Shown here: one piece after another, positions 26,045 to 33,244 of the stretch | How positions within the stretch are numbered: the first letter of the stretch is position 1 | Layout: each line of letters begins with the position of its first letter | NCBI GenBank assembly: GCA_003336485.1 | Contig: QENH01000184.1 | Span: 1 to 38,266, forward strand | Direction: 5' to 3' | Origin: Candidatus Methanophagales archaeon | GTDB lineage: Archaea; Halobacteriota; Syntropharchaeia; Alkanophagales; Methanospirareceae | Length of the DNA: 38,266 nucleotides | The notes under the pieces: generated by a model | What the model was told of the DNA's origin: nothing | The model's database searches: none | The model's input: only the letters and a program-made list of their open reading frames with translations | Translations under genes and position numbers: made by a program

Positions 26045-26263
26045 ATGGCCACTTCGATTCAAATAAGTGAAGAGCTGCAAAAAGAGCTTATTAAAAGGAA
26101 ACTCTCGGATAAAGAAACCTATGAGGGAGTAATCTGGGATTTGGTAGAAGATTCTCAAGAACTGAGTGAACAAACAAAAATAGAGATAGCACAGGCCCGT
26201 TCTGAAATAAAAGCAGGCAAGTTCCATATATTAGGAGAGGTTAAGAAAGAATTGGGCCTATGA
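26045..26263 (+). CDS. RelB-type antitoxin
   Basis: This 72-residue acidic protein opens with a predicted RHH/AbrB-like strand (ATSIQISEELQKELIKRK) and has a helical C-terminus that should wrap the toxin. Its stop overlaps the start of the RelE-like toxin (ATGA), the classic antitoxin-first order. The start ATG at 26045 follows TGGTGATG, and AT-rich sequence near 26010-26030 can serve as a promoter under autoregulation. Confidence 0.8.
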   Translation: MATSIQISEELQKELIKRKLSDKETYEGVIWDLVEDSQELSEQTKIEIAQARSEIKAGKFHILGEVKKELGL

Positions 26264-26514
26264 CTTATGAGATTATTTTCTCAGATAAGGCTCTTAAACA
26301 ACTTAAAAAGATGGAGAGGAATGTTCAAGAGCGAATAATTGCAGCATTAGAAAGGATTAGAATAAGGCCTGAAGCTTATGTAACCAAACTCGTTGGAGAT
26401 CCTGGTTATAGGTTGCGTGTGGGTGATTATAGAGTCATAATGGACATCGAGAACAAAGAACTTCACATCTTAGTTCTAAAGGTCGGTCATAGAAAGAAAA
26501 TATATGATAGATAA
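26260..26514 (+). CDS. RelE/ParE-superfamily toxin
   Basis: This 84-residue basic protein has the standard RelE fold pattern: YEIIFSDKALKQLKKM, helices ERIIAALERIRIRPEAY, then KLVGDPGYRLRVGDYRVIMDIENKELHILVLKVGHRKKIYDR. RelE toxins cleave mRNA in the ribosome. The conserved Arg residues in the RLRVGDYRV strand and the C-terminal GHRKKIY are present, so the toxin seems intact. A hairpin and a long palindrome follow within 45 nt of its stop. Confidence 0.9.
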   Translation: MTYEIIFSDKALKQLKKMERNVQERIIAALERIRIRPEAYVTKLVGDPGYRLRVGDYRVIMDIENKELHILVLKVGHRKKIYDR

Positions 26515-26531
26515 GTGCCCAAATCAAAACT

Positions 26532-26552
26532 CAAAATTCCTTCGGAATTTTG
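26532..26552. terminator. Hairpin after the RelE gene
   Basis: CAAAATTCC (26532-26540), loop TTC and GGAATTTTG (26544-26552) form a perfect 9-bp stem 17 nt after the toxin stop. It may terminate the transcript or be part of the palindromic element that follows. Confidence 0.5.
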
Positions 26553-26554
26553 GT

Positions 26555-26648
26555 GCTAACGCACTCGGACAACACGGTGTATGCGGTTCGCTACGCTCAC
26601 GCAAATTGCTCGCTATCGCTCGCAACTTCGCATACACCGAAACCGTTA
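26555..26648 (+). repeat. Long imperfect palindrome, copy 2 (attC-like), hit by an IS
   Basis: The outer halves are TAACG (26557-26561) and CGTTA (26644-26648). The inner stem is CGGTGTATGCG (26575-26585) and CGCATACACCG (26629-26639), 11 bp and perfect. Landmarks ACAACAC, GGTTCGCTACGCTC, CAAAT and CTTCG are shared with copy 3. The element starts 40 nt after the RelE stop, and its last 8 bases (AACCGTTA) are duplicated by the insertion sequence. Confidence 0.8.
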
Positions 26649-27785
26649 TTAGCCCCCTCCAAAACATTACCACTCGGCAAGCTTTTGCAGACTTTCTTTA
26701 TTTCCAAAGCCCAATGAAACAGAGATGGCAGCCAAAACGACACCCAAAGACGCAATCTTTGTTACCGATGCCAGTGTAAATCTATGTATCTTGGCTAAAG
26801 AGAACGTACCTTTTATTACTTTAAAAACATCCTCTATTAAAGACCTCTTCGGCTTAAGTTGCTTCCACTTGAGAATATAATGCTTAAACTCTGCAAGAAT
26901 AGACTCTAAATGCTGTATTTTCTCCTTTACACGACTTGGTTTGTCGTTAAAGAAATCTAAGGGGAGTTGTATGTGATTCAACACCTTTTCGAGTTTGAAA
27001 TTAATCCGCGGAAATACCAGTGGTACGATGCCGTACTCAATTAAACCTTCAATATAATGCCTGTAAGCGTAAAATCCCTTGTCTAACACAAGGGTATCGC
27101 ATTTCCTCAATATTTTACGTCTCATTAGCTCAGTCACAATTTCATCAAAGATTTTTGAGTCGCTGGGGCCACCAGGGAAGACAAGAAAAGCCAACGGCTT
27201 TAAAGAAGGGTATTCAATAGCAAAAACGAGCTTCATGCCGATATAATAACCTTTAGACTTGGAATAAGCCCATTTGTAGTCCTTATCTTTTAAATCGGCC
27301 TTTGTATATTTTTTCTTAAACCAATTGATATTCACCGTTAAATTGGTTGTATCTCCGATTATCATGATTTTCCCACTCTTTTAGCGATGCTTTAGCCTTT
27401 AATTCACTTATCACGAAGGTTATGTCAGTCCCGAAGCACATGGCGATGATTACAATCTTCAGCGCCGTAGTAGTCCTATCTAACTGCTTTATTCCGAATT
27501 TAGACACTATTTTCCGCACTTCTCGTTGCTCGAATATCCCTAGTACGTTTCGCACGAAATCCCATCTTTTATCTTCTTCTGCCGGTACAAGTGGTGTTTT
27601 CATTTGAATTACCTAAATATGTCATAAAGCATGCCCCTTTATAAATCATTCGGTTTTTAAGTCCGTATTCTAGGTACGGGTATATTATACCTTGTCGTTT
27701 TGGGTGCCAACTATATAGAATGTCGTTCCAGTTGATTGGGCGATGATGAGTTTGTGTTTTACTGGTGGTTAGTGGAGGGGGCTAA
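26649..27785 (-). mobile_element. 1137-bp insertion sequence with 13-bp inverted ends and 8-bp target duplication
   Basis: The ends are TTAGCCCCCTCCA (26649-26661) and its exact reverse complement TGGAGGGGGCTAA (27773-27785). They are flanked by identical 8-bp repeats AACCGTTA (26641-26648 and 27786-27793). These boundaries fit one DDE transposase gene on the minus strand. The 8-bp duplication and length recall several archaeal IS groups (for example ISM1-like or IS5-like); I do not assign a family. Confidence 0.9.
26667..27603 (-). pseudogene. DDE transposase, disrupted by a frameshift
   Basis: Two overlapping frames together make a transposase of about 320 residues. The first (27603-27316, 95 residues) carries the N-terminal helical region. 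The second (27365-26667) carries the catalytic core: D in IGDTTNLTVNIN, D in LVLDKGFYAYRHY and E in RSLIEDVFKVIKG, a DDE set of the IS4/IS5 kind. The switch between frames is +1 at a GGGAAAA run near 27369, best explained by one extra base. The break, with perfect ends and target duplication, suggests recent insertion followed by recent inactivation, or an error in the assembly. Confidence 0.82.
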
Positions 27786-27873
27786 AACCGTTATAGGAAA
27801 TTACAAACTCCACCTATGAAAAAAGTAAAATAAATCGCAGAGTATTTAAAAAGAAGGGTGGTATAATATTGTG

Positions 27874-28242
27874 ATGAAAATGAACACGAAATTAGGGCTG
27901 TTCGTATTGTTTGTATTCGGGATGGCCGTTGGCGTGGCGATCACCGAGGTGCTCGGGCCGTTCGGTGACGCTCGGGTGCATGTCTTGGAAGGCTATATAA
28001 ACGCTGTGAACCAAGATGGGACTGCAATCGGCCTATCGATAGAGCCAGGGGGGCAGGAGGAGGCGTATATAATCGCCGGTGCCACGTGGCGGGAGCATGG
28101 CGGCCCTTGGAGCGATAGGTTTCCTACTTGCCTTGAGCCCTTAACAAGTGGTCAAAAGGTGCGCTTGGGCGTCGTGTATGCTGCTCCGACAAATGAGGGG
28201 CCTGGAAGACCGGTCGTTGTCTGGCTGGAGTGTCTCGACTAG
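27874..28242 (+). CDS. Small secreted or membrane-anchored protein, GC-rich
   Basis: This protein of about 122 residues has an N-terminal hydrophobic helix (LGLFVLFVFGMAVGVAI) that acts as signal or anchor. A compact beta-rich domain follows with two cysteines (near FPTCLEP and the C-terminal LEC) that could form a disulphide. I do not recognise the family, although the pattern recalls small OB-like extracellular domains. TATTTAAAAA at 27842-27851 lies about 25 nt before the GTG/ATG cluster at 27871-27880, so the transcript may be nearly leaderless; ATG 27874 is chosen. The coding region is visibly richer in G+C than the island around it, suggesting separate acquisition. Confidence 0.6.
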   Translation: MKMNTKLGLFVLFVFGMAVGVAITEVLGPFGDARVHVLEGYINAVNQDGTAIGLSIEPGGQEEAYIIAGATWREHGGPWSDRFPTCLEPLTSGQKVRLGVVYAAPTNEGPGRPVVVWLECLD

Positions 28243-28441
28243 GCGATGACCCGCTGCAGCGATCGGCCCCCGTTGGTTCCTCATAGTGGTGTTCAGCCCG
28301 TTTGCCCTCTTTGTGTTATCATTTTCACAAAAATTAAGATCCCGTTTTTCAAAGAAAGTGAGTAAAATAAGCGAAAGCGATAATACTTTGGCGGGGTTGG
28401 GAACTCTGTGTCGCTTCGCTCCTTGCCTCGTCTTCGGCTTG

Positions 28442-28529
28442 GTCATATAACACAGGCTATACGGCTTCGCTACGCTTTGCCCAAATCAGCCTTCGGCTGA
28501 CTTCGTATAGCCCGAAACGGTTATCTGAC
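28442..28529 (+). repeat. Long imperfect palindrome, copy 3 (attC-like)
   Basis: Outer halves are GTCATATAAC (28442-28451) and GTTATCTGAC (28520-28529). Inner stems GGCTATACG (28455-28463) and CGTATAGCC (28504-28512) are perfect. A hairpin CAGCC-TTC-GGCTG (28487-28499) sits in the centre. It follows about 200 nt with no gene (28243-28441) and ends 37 nt before a decayed PIN toxin gene. A second GC-rich, CTTCG-containing stretch at 28385-28440 may be a decayed half-element. Confidence 0.8.
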
Positions 28530-28566
28530 ATCAGGTTTTATATAGAAAAAATACAAAAGAGGTATT

Positions 28567-28922
28567 ATGATGAAAGAATCACTATATCTTGAGACAACTG
28601 TTGTAAGCTATTATACTTCTGAACCCAGCCGAGCGTAGCCTTTGCTCACCAGGAGATTACGCGACAATGGTGGCCTATTGCTATAGGGCGATACGACATT
28701 TTTATCTCTGAGGTTGTAACTGAAGAGGCCAGTTTTGGTGACCCAGAAGCTGCTAAAAGAAGACTGGAGGAGCTGAAGGATTTTCCCCATCTAGAATTAA
28801 ACGATAAGGTTGAAGAAATGGCTCAGGTATATATGGAAAGATTAAATATCCCAGAAAAATCTTTTCGTGATGCTGCTCATCTTGGTATTGCTTGTACACC
28901 AGAAGAGTTAATGGAGGTGTGA
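28567..28922 (+). pseudogene. PIN-domain (VapC-type) toxin, frameshifted and internally deleted
   Basis: The 5' part encodes KESLYLETTVVSYYTSEPSR, the start of a PIN ribonuclease with its first acidic position, and stops at 28637-28639. A shifted frame continues with HQEITRQWW, YDIFISEVVTEEASFGDPEAA and IPEKSFRDAAHLGIA. It then jumps directly to CTPEELMEV and TGA. Intact relatives have about 40 more residues between DAAHLAIA and the CTPEEL end, including the last acidic residue. So there are two lesions: a frameshift after PSR and an in-frame deletion. Confidence 0.78.
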
Positions 28923-28925
28923 GCC

Positions 28926-29069
28926 ATGTGGAAAGACCCAATTGTTCAAGAGGTCCGCAAAGCAGGAGAAGAGCTTGCAAAAAAAGCAAATTATGACATG
29001 CACATTTTCTTTCAAAATTTGCGGACTAATGAAAAGAAACAAGACTACAGAATAGTTTCACGGAATTGA
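28926..29069 (+). CDS. Small antitoxin-like partner of the PIN toxin
   Basis: This 47-residue protein starts MWKDPIVQEVRKAGEELAKK and continues with NYDMHIFFQNLR. It matches the short proteins that commonly follow PIN toxins of this type (start MWKDPIVEEVR). It begins 3 nt after the toxin stop and is preceded by GGAGGTG at 28913-28919. The reading frame is open, so the antitoxin has outlived its toxin. Confidence 0.65.
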   Translation: MWKDPIVQEVRKAGEELAKKANYDMHIFFQNLRTNEKKQDYRIVSRN

Positions 29070-29331
29070 AATTGTGAGGTAGAAATATGGTCAACACAGA
29101 CCAACCCAAAACGAGGAGACAACAAGATGTTGAGCATTACGTTAAAACGACAAAAAAAAGCATCAAAATACGTTTATGAACCTTTGAGGAAGTGTTGTGA
29201 TTTTTTGGAGACAGCCCCCCCCCCTGTTCAAACTTTACTTAACCCATATATGGAATTACTTGAGCAAATAAGAACCGGTTCGCCGTCATTTTAACCCGAG
29301 TTGCTTTCTGATTAAAGAGATTATCCACACT
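29070..29331. other. Intergenic region with a degraded antitoxin-like ORF and a poly-C tract
   Basis: A 30-codon frame from ATG 29086 ends with TTKKSIKIRL, like the start of an RHH antitoxin, then stops. A run of ten C lies at 29215-29224. No promoter or intact gene is visible. The ABC ATPase converges from the right. Confidence 0.4.
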
Positions 29332-30057
29332 TCATTGAGCATGTTTACAATAACAATCCATCACACAATGCAGACAATCCTGCGGAGAACGATTTTCAGT
29401 ATCCTGTTCATTCTCAAACATTTCCGGTGGCATAAGCCAGATTTTACCGTTATTTAGTGCCACAACCCGGTCGCCCATCTCCGCCACATCGGCTAAATTA
29501 TGCGTAACAAACACCGTTGTTATGCCCATCTCTCGCTGTACCTGCCGAATCTCCTTTCTGAGGCATTCACACATCCCGATGTCCAAGCTGTTAAACGGCT
29601 CGTCGAGGAGTAACACCTTTGGCGAAGATGCAAGAGCACGTGCAAGTGCCACTCGCTGCTTCTCACCACCGCTGAGATTCTTCGGATACCTATGTTTCAA
29701 GTGCTCTATTTTCGTCAACTGTAATAATTCATCCACTTTTTGCATTTTCTCTTTCTCCTCTTTCCCTTTTATCATTAAACTGTACCCGACATTAGAAGCG
29801 ACATCGAGATGAGGGAACAATGCCAGATTCTGGAATATGTAGCCAATCTCTCGCTCGTTTACTGGCGTTTTATCTACGGGCACACCGTCAAAGAGAACAG
29901 CCCCTTTATACTTAACCAATCCTGCAATGATATTGAGCAAAGTAGTCTTTCCGGCACCGTTCGGTCCCAGCACTACCAGTAACTCGCCGTCAAATACCTC
30001 CAGATTCAGGTTGCTGAATACATAATTGCTAATGCATCTTAATTCTATAGTTGGCAT
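29332..30057 (-). CDS. ABC transporter ATPase with a C-terminal cysteine cluster
   Basis: This 241-residue ATPase is of the SsuB/TauB/NrtD kind: Walker A GPNGAGKTT near residues 32-40, Q-loop IFQNLALFPHLD, signature LSGGEKQRVALARAL, Walker B VLLLDEPFNSLD and switch FVTHNLADV. The tail after residue 222 is odd: it carries CLHCVMDCYCKH, four cysteines and a histidine that could bind a metal or Fe-S cluster. This tail is not part of the usual fold. It lies 3 nt downstream of the permease and ends the operon that starts with another cysteine-rich small protein. Confidence 0.92.
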   Translation of the reverse strand: MPTIELRCISNYVFSNLNLEVFDGELLVVLGPNGAGKTTLLNIIAGLVKYKGAVLFDGVPVDKTPVNEREIGYIFQNLALFPHLDVASNVGYSLMIKGKEEKEKMQKVDELLQLTKIEHLKHRYPKNLSGGEKQRVALARALASSPKVLLLDEPFNSLDIGMCECLRKEIRQVQREMGITTVFVTHNLADVAEMGDRVVALNNGKIWLMPPEMFENEQDTENRSPQDCLHCVMDCYCKHAQ

Positions 30058-30060
30058 AGG

Positions 30061-30810
30061 CTACCTCCATCCATTTGTGATTCTATTCTCCATGACTTGA
30101 AAAAACCGCTCGAATGCGAGGCACATCACTGAAAGAACCATCAGACAGACGATTATCACATCCATACGCAGTAAACTCTCTGACCTCATCATCAAAGCCC
30201 CGATACCCGTAGGAATCGCAACCATTTCCGCTGCTATTACCACCCGCCAGGCCATACCTGCCTCTAACCTCAATCCGGTAAAGATATTTGGTACTGCAAG
30301 TGGCAGGACAACCGAGCTTAAAATCTTCCTATCTGAAGCACCCAGTATTCTTGCCGCTTTTATTACTTCGCGGTCTACACTTTTGATGCCAGTAATCGTA
30401 TTGTAGAGTACCGGGAAGAAGGAGCACAGAAATATTAAAGCAACAGGCAGCAGATCGTTTATCCCTATCCAGACCATCAGTAATGGCGCCCAGCCAAGGA
30501 CGGGTATAGGATAAAGGAGACTGAAAATCGGATGAAATGACTTGTCTATTACATCTTTACTGCCCATCACGATTCCAACGGCAATACCTGCTGCAGAACC
30601 TAACAAAAAGCCTATCAGTACCCGGGAAAGACTGCACAGAAGATTAGCCAGTAAAATACCACTGACAATTAAATGGTAGAATTCTCGCATCACGTCAGAA
30701 AAGGCGGGGAATATGTAGTTTGGTACCAGATTCAATTGTGCTATGCTCTCCCACAGTAATATGAATACCATAACAGGTAGTAATCCCACAAGAAATCTTT
30801 TAATAAACAT
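30061..30810 (-). CDS. ABC transporter permease (SsuC/TauC/NrtB type)
   Basis: This protein of about 250 residues has six predicted membrane helices and the BPD_transp_1 EAA loop (REVIKAARILGASDRKILSSVVLPLAVPNIFTGLRL). The following GMAWRVVIAAEMVAIPTGIGALMM is typical of the sulfonate/nitrate/taurine permease class. An ATG at 30822 would add four residues, but ATG 30810 has GGAG 4-6 nt upstream and is preferred. The gene start is close to or overlapping the end of the binding-protein gene. Confidence 0.9.
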   Translation of the reverse strand: MFIKRFLVGLLPVMVFILLWESIAQLNLVPNYIFPAFSDVMREFYHLIVSGILLANLLCSLSRVLIGFLLGSAAGIAVGIVMGSKDVIDKSFHPIFSLLYPIPVLGWAPLLMVWIGINDLLPVALIFLCSFFPVLYNTITGIKSVDREVIKAARILGASDRKILSSVVLPLAVPNIFTGLRLEAGMAWRVVIAAEMVAIPTGIGALMMRSESLLRMDVIIVCLMVLSVMCLAFERFFQVMENRITNGWR

Positions 30811-31741
30811 CTCTTTCTCCATGTAAGAAGCTTGTATCGAGGATAGCGTCGGCCCTAAGCCCTTCCTCTACATAGCCTTGTCTCGCCATACAATCTATCA
30901 TCTCCTGAACGGATTCGGCATCTATATCGGTCGTGTAGTTCAGCCTGCTCATTGAGCTCTTGATGACTTGGGGTTCTGTGTCCAGTACATTGGCAAGAAT
31001 CATGGTGGTATGATCTGGATACTCATTTAGCCAGTTCGTTGCTTTTTGGGTAACCCAAACAAGTTTTCGCACGGTCTCCGGGTCATTCTCTATCAAGTCT
31101 ATCTTTACAACTAGGACACTGCCCTGCATATCCGGCCACAGGTCTTGACTTTCAATGAGCATGTAAAAGCCTTTGGATTCGGCAGCGGTTGCATGATGCT
31201 CAGGTAAAAATGCAGCATCTATCCGTCCGGTTTCTAAAGCAACTACCTGTTTCAAGGGGTTCATACGTCGAATCTTAACGTCTTTGAGCTCGTAGTCCTC
31301 GATCATGCGATTGAGAAGCAGATCCGCCGGAGCACCTTCTCTTACGCAGCCTAGGGTCTTACCTGCCAGGTCCGAGATGTTCGTTATCTCCGGCTGGGTT
31401 ACCAGGCCATAACCATACTTGTGTGTCCCTGCAACGATCTTTATTGGAACGCCTCGGGAAAATGCCAATATGGCCGGAGAGAGGCAGATATAAGCAACTT
31501 GAATATCGCCTCGCGCTAAGGCACTGGCAAGTCTTATTCCGGTAGTATAGCTCTCGTATGCGGTGAAATTGAGTCCTTCTTCCTCATACCAGCCCTTTTC
31601 CTTCGCTACATGAGCACATGCGGCATGGTCATTGAACTCAACAGCCATGCCTATATCTGATTGCTGTTCTTGCACACAGCCAATTGTGAAGATGAGCATG
31701 CCAAGTAGTCCCGCCACGATAATAATCGCCGAAAATCTCAT
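30800..31741 (-). CDS. NMT1/SsuA-type substrate-binding lipoprotein
   Basis: This 313-residue binding protein has a lipoprotein-type signal (hydrophobic residues 4-20, then GCVQEQ with the lipid-attachment cysteine near 22). The periplasmic-binding type-II fold follows: EFNDHAACAHVAKEKGWYEEEGLNF, YICLSPAILAFSRGVPIKIVAGTHKYG, ISDLAGKTLGCVREGAPADLLL, ETGRIDAAFLPEHHATAA. Relatives bind sulfonates, nitrate, thiamine precursors or other small anions. The His-rich EHHAT and HAACAH segments are notable, but the ligand cannot be named. Its ATG overlaps the stop of the upstream cysteine-rich gene. Confidence 0.88.
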   Translation of the reverse strand: MRFSAIIIVAGLLGMLIFTIGCVQEQQSDIGMAVEFNDHAACAHVAKEKGWYEEEGLNFTAYESYTTGIRLASALARGDIQVAYICLSPAILAFSRGVPIKIVAGTHKYGYGLVTQPEITNISDLAGKTLGCVREGAPADLLLNRMIEDYELKDVKIRRMNPLKQVVALETGRIDAAFLPEHHATAAESKGFYMLIESQDLWPDMQGSVLVVKIDLIENDPETVRKLVWVTQKATNWLNEYPDHTTMILANVLDTEPQVIKSSMSRLNYTTDIDAESVQEMIDCMARQGYVEEGLRADAILDTSFLHGERDVY

Positions 31742-32007
31742 GTTTCTCTCTTGCCATAAACTTCACTGTCTTTTGGACTGCAATGCCCTTCACAACGGTA
31801 GTCATCAATCCTTTTGTGTTTTACACCGCATTCGGTACAGGTTAAATCTTTCCCAGGCATATTGTGTGTGCAGGACGACATCTCAAAAGTATAGCTACGT
31901 ACTCGGCACTGGAAGCGGCGAGGATGCTTCCGTACCATTATATCGGCAATCAATTGCTCGTGTCCTATCGATGTTTCCCTTCCCTTTTCTGTTTTCACCT
32001 TCTCCAT
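31738..32007 (-). CDS. Small cysteine-rich (zinc-ribbon/rubredoxin-like) protein leading the ABC operon
   Basis: This 89-residue protein carries cysteines at 34, 46, 57, 60, 72 and 76 and histidines at 48 and 75. CTECG (57-61) and CEGHC (72-76) make two knuckles fit to bind zinc or iron. There is no signal peptide, so it should be cytoplasmic. Its stop overlaps the start of the binding-protein gene (ATGA). The start ATG is far (21 nt) from the only GGAGG, so initiation may be inefficient or leader-dependent. I do not recognise the family. The nitrogen-regulon promoter lies directly upstream, linking it and the transporter to nitrogen status. Confidence 0.7.
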   Translation of the reverse strand: MEKVKTEKGRETSIGHEQLIADIMVRKHPRRFQCRVRSYTFEMSSCTHNMPGKDLTCTECGVKHKRIDDYRCEGHCSPKDSEVYGKRET

Positions 32008-32066
32008 TTTTTTCTTTTGTTTTCCTAACCTCCTGATCTAACATTGCTTAACGTCTCTTATTAGAC

Positions 32067-32096
32067 TATTTGAGAGATTTGCATAGGAGTTATGAA
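32067..32096 (-). promoter_or_regulatory. Nitrogen-regulon promoter/operator, ABC-operon site (short-spacer class)
   Basis: TATTTGAGA (32067-32075), a 4-nt gap, then TGCATA-GGAGT-TATGAA (32080-32096). TCTTATTAGAC precedes the core on the plus strand, as at the nifV-operon site. The first gene starts 60 nt away. Confidence 0.68.
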
Positions 32097-32393
32097 AAGA
32101 TAAGAAGTGGTGGCATCTTGATGGAAAATACAGGTGTGTGTCTTATTCTGTGCTTGAAAAGCTTTTGTCGGTTTCCGATGGTGGGGGCTTTGTCATTCAA
32201 GAGCTTTTTGGTATAACCGTTCAAAGGCGATATAAATATCTAGGCATATGAGTAACAAGAATATATGGAAGCTGCCGATATACTGAAGTTATACCTAATT
32301 GGTCGCTTTGGAGGTTAACCTTTAACCTTTATAAATCTAAAACGCCTTATTATAGACACGAAGAACACAAACAAACCTTGAGGTGGACGTAAA
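32097..32393. other. Gene-free stretch with a recombinase-end relic
   Basis: ATGAGTAACAAGAATATATGG (32248-32268) can encode SNKNIW, like the segment just after the catalytic tyrosine of Xer-type recombinases. The stretch 32251-32307 is related to 33117-33173. The region before it (32130-32240) is open in short frames only and has no recognisable product. A promoter for the MNT gene may lie at 32325-32345 (TTTATAAATC). Confidence 0.4.
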
Positions 32394-32735
32394 ATGAAAG
32401 AAGAAGTAAAAACGATATTATCAGAGATTGTTGAGAAGTTAAAGAGAGAATATAAGCCTCTAAAGATCATTCTATTTGGCTCTTATGCTTATGGCAATCC
32501 TACTGAAGATAGTGATATAGACCTCTTGATTTTGAAAAATACAAATAAAAGGAGAGTTGATAGATTCGTGCGGGTTAAAAGGATAATCTATAATCCCACT
32601 TGTAAAATACCTGTATCGCCTTTAGTATATACTCATGAGGAGCTAGAGGAGCACCTTAGAATGGGTGATGATTTTATAAAAGAAATAATCCAAAAAGGAA
32701 CAATTTTATATGAAAGAGAAGATCCACGATATTGA
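32394..32735 (+). CDS. MNT-type minimal nucleotidyltransferase (antitoxin/NMPylase)
   Basis: This 113-residue protein has the minimal Pol-beta nucleotidyltransferase motif GSYAYGNPTEDSDIDLLIL near residues 29-47, with the GS and D-x-D metal ligands intact. It ends with IIQKGTILYE, the usual family end, plus a short tail. MNT proteins neutralise HEPN toxins by adding AMP to them. The GGTGG at 32381-32385 supports ATG 32394. Its last 26 nt overlap the HEPN-like gene in another frame. Confidence 0.88.
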   Translation: MKEEVKTILSEIVEKLKREYKPLKIILFGSYAYGNPTEDSDIDLLILKNTNKRRVDRFVRVKRIIYNPTCKIPVSPLVYTHEELEEHLRMGDDFIKEIIQKGTILYEREDPRY

Positions 32736-32934
32736 ATTACTCATAACCGAGGCTATGAGTTTTGATGATGAATTCCAAAAATATCTCGATCTTGGCAGGG
32801 AATTAACTGCATTCTATTATGAGGAGCGGTATCCGCCGGGACCGATTACTTCTTACTCAAAAGAAGAGATAGAAGAAATACTGGAAGTGGCAGAAGGGAT
32901 TATCGACAAACTGAAAGGAGGAATAAAGCGATAA
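32710..32934 (+). CDS. HEPN-like protein, apparently N-terminally truncated
   Basis: This 74-residue helical protein matches the C-terminal half of COG2250-type HEPN proteins: IHDIELLITEA, FQKYLDLGRELTAFYYEERYPPG and EEIEEILEVAEGIIDKLKGGI. Complete members have about 125 residues with a first pair of helices that is missing here, and no R-x4-6-H ribonuclease motif can be found. The truncation coincides with the overlap to the MNT gene, so a deletion may have fused the ends of the two genes. It may be inactive as a toxin. Confidence 0.65.
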   Translation: MKEKIHDIELLITEAMSFDDEFQKYLDLGRELTAFYYEERYPPGPITSYSKEEIEEILEVAEGIIDKLKGGIKR

Positions 32935-32941
32935 GATGCGA

Positions 32942-33033
32942 CCAACAGCATATAACAGAGCGTATCAGGCTTCGTGCCTTTGGCACTTCACTAAAATTCC
33001 TTCTCGGGCAACTTCAGATACGCTCACTTGGTT
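32942..33033 (+). repeat. Long imperfect palindrome, copy 4 (attC-like)
   Basis: Stems GAGCGTATC (32958-32966) and GATACGCTC (33017-33025) are perfect over 9 bp. A hairpin GTGCC-TTT-GGCAC (32974-32986) lies inside. ATAACA, GGCTTCG, AAAAT and CTTCAGATA landmarks are shared with copy 1. It begins 7 nt after the HEPN stop. Confidence 0.8.
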
Positions 33034-33244
33034 GCGTTGAAAGATTTAAATAATAAGAGTCCATTGAATATTATTGGGAAGCTGAAGGTTCGGATGTCAG
33101 AAATATCTACGCAAGCGGATAACAAGAATATAGAGAATACGCAATACTGATATAATTCCAAATTGGGATGATATGCGAACTATTGCGGATATAACGAAGT
33201 TATCTGCAATTTCTGCCTTCTTTTCAAAATGATGGAGCCATGAT
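33034..33244. other. Relic-rich spacer before the STAND gene
   Basis: AATAAGAGTCCATTGAATATT (33051-33071) can encode the KSPLN end of Xer-like recombinases. AACAAGAATATAGAG (33121-33135) can encode NKNIE from the same region. The part 33145-33217 is the second copy of the diverged repeat found at 25908-25980. GGAG at 33233-33236 is the ribosome-binding site of the next gene. Confidence 0.4.

Noticed and set aside
27360-27375. Programmed -1 frameshifting at GGGAAAA in the transposase
   Set aside because: The heptamer is not in the reading phase needed for the X-XXY-YYZ slip, and the required shift is +1.
29215-29224. Run of ten C as a phase-variation switch
   Set aside because: It lies in no convincing coding frame and not in a recognisable promoter.
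29332-31741. Nitrate transporter NrtABC
   Set aside because: The family resemblance covers sulfonates, taurine, nitrate and other ligands; no nitrate-assimilation gene is present and the binding protein has no diagnostic nitrate signature I can see.
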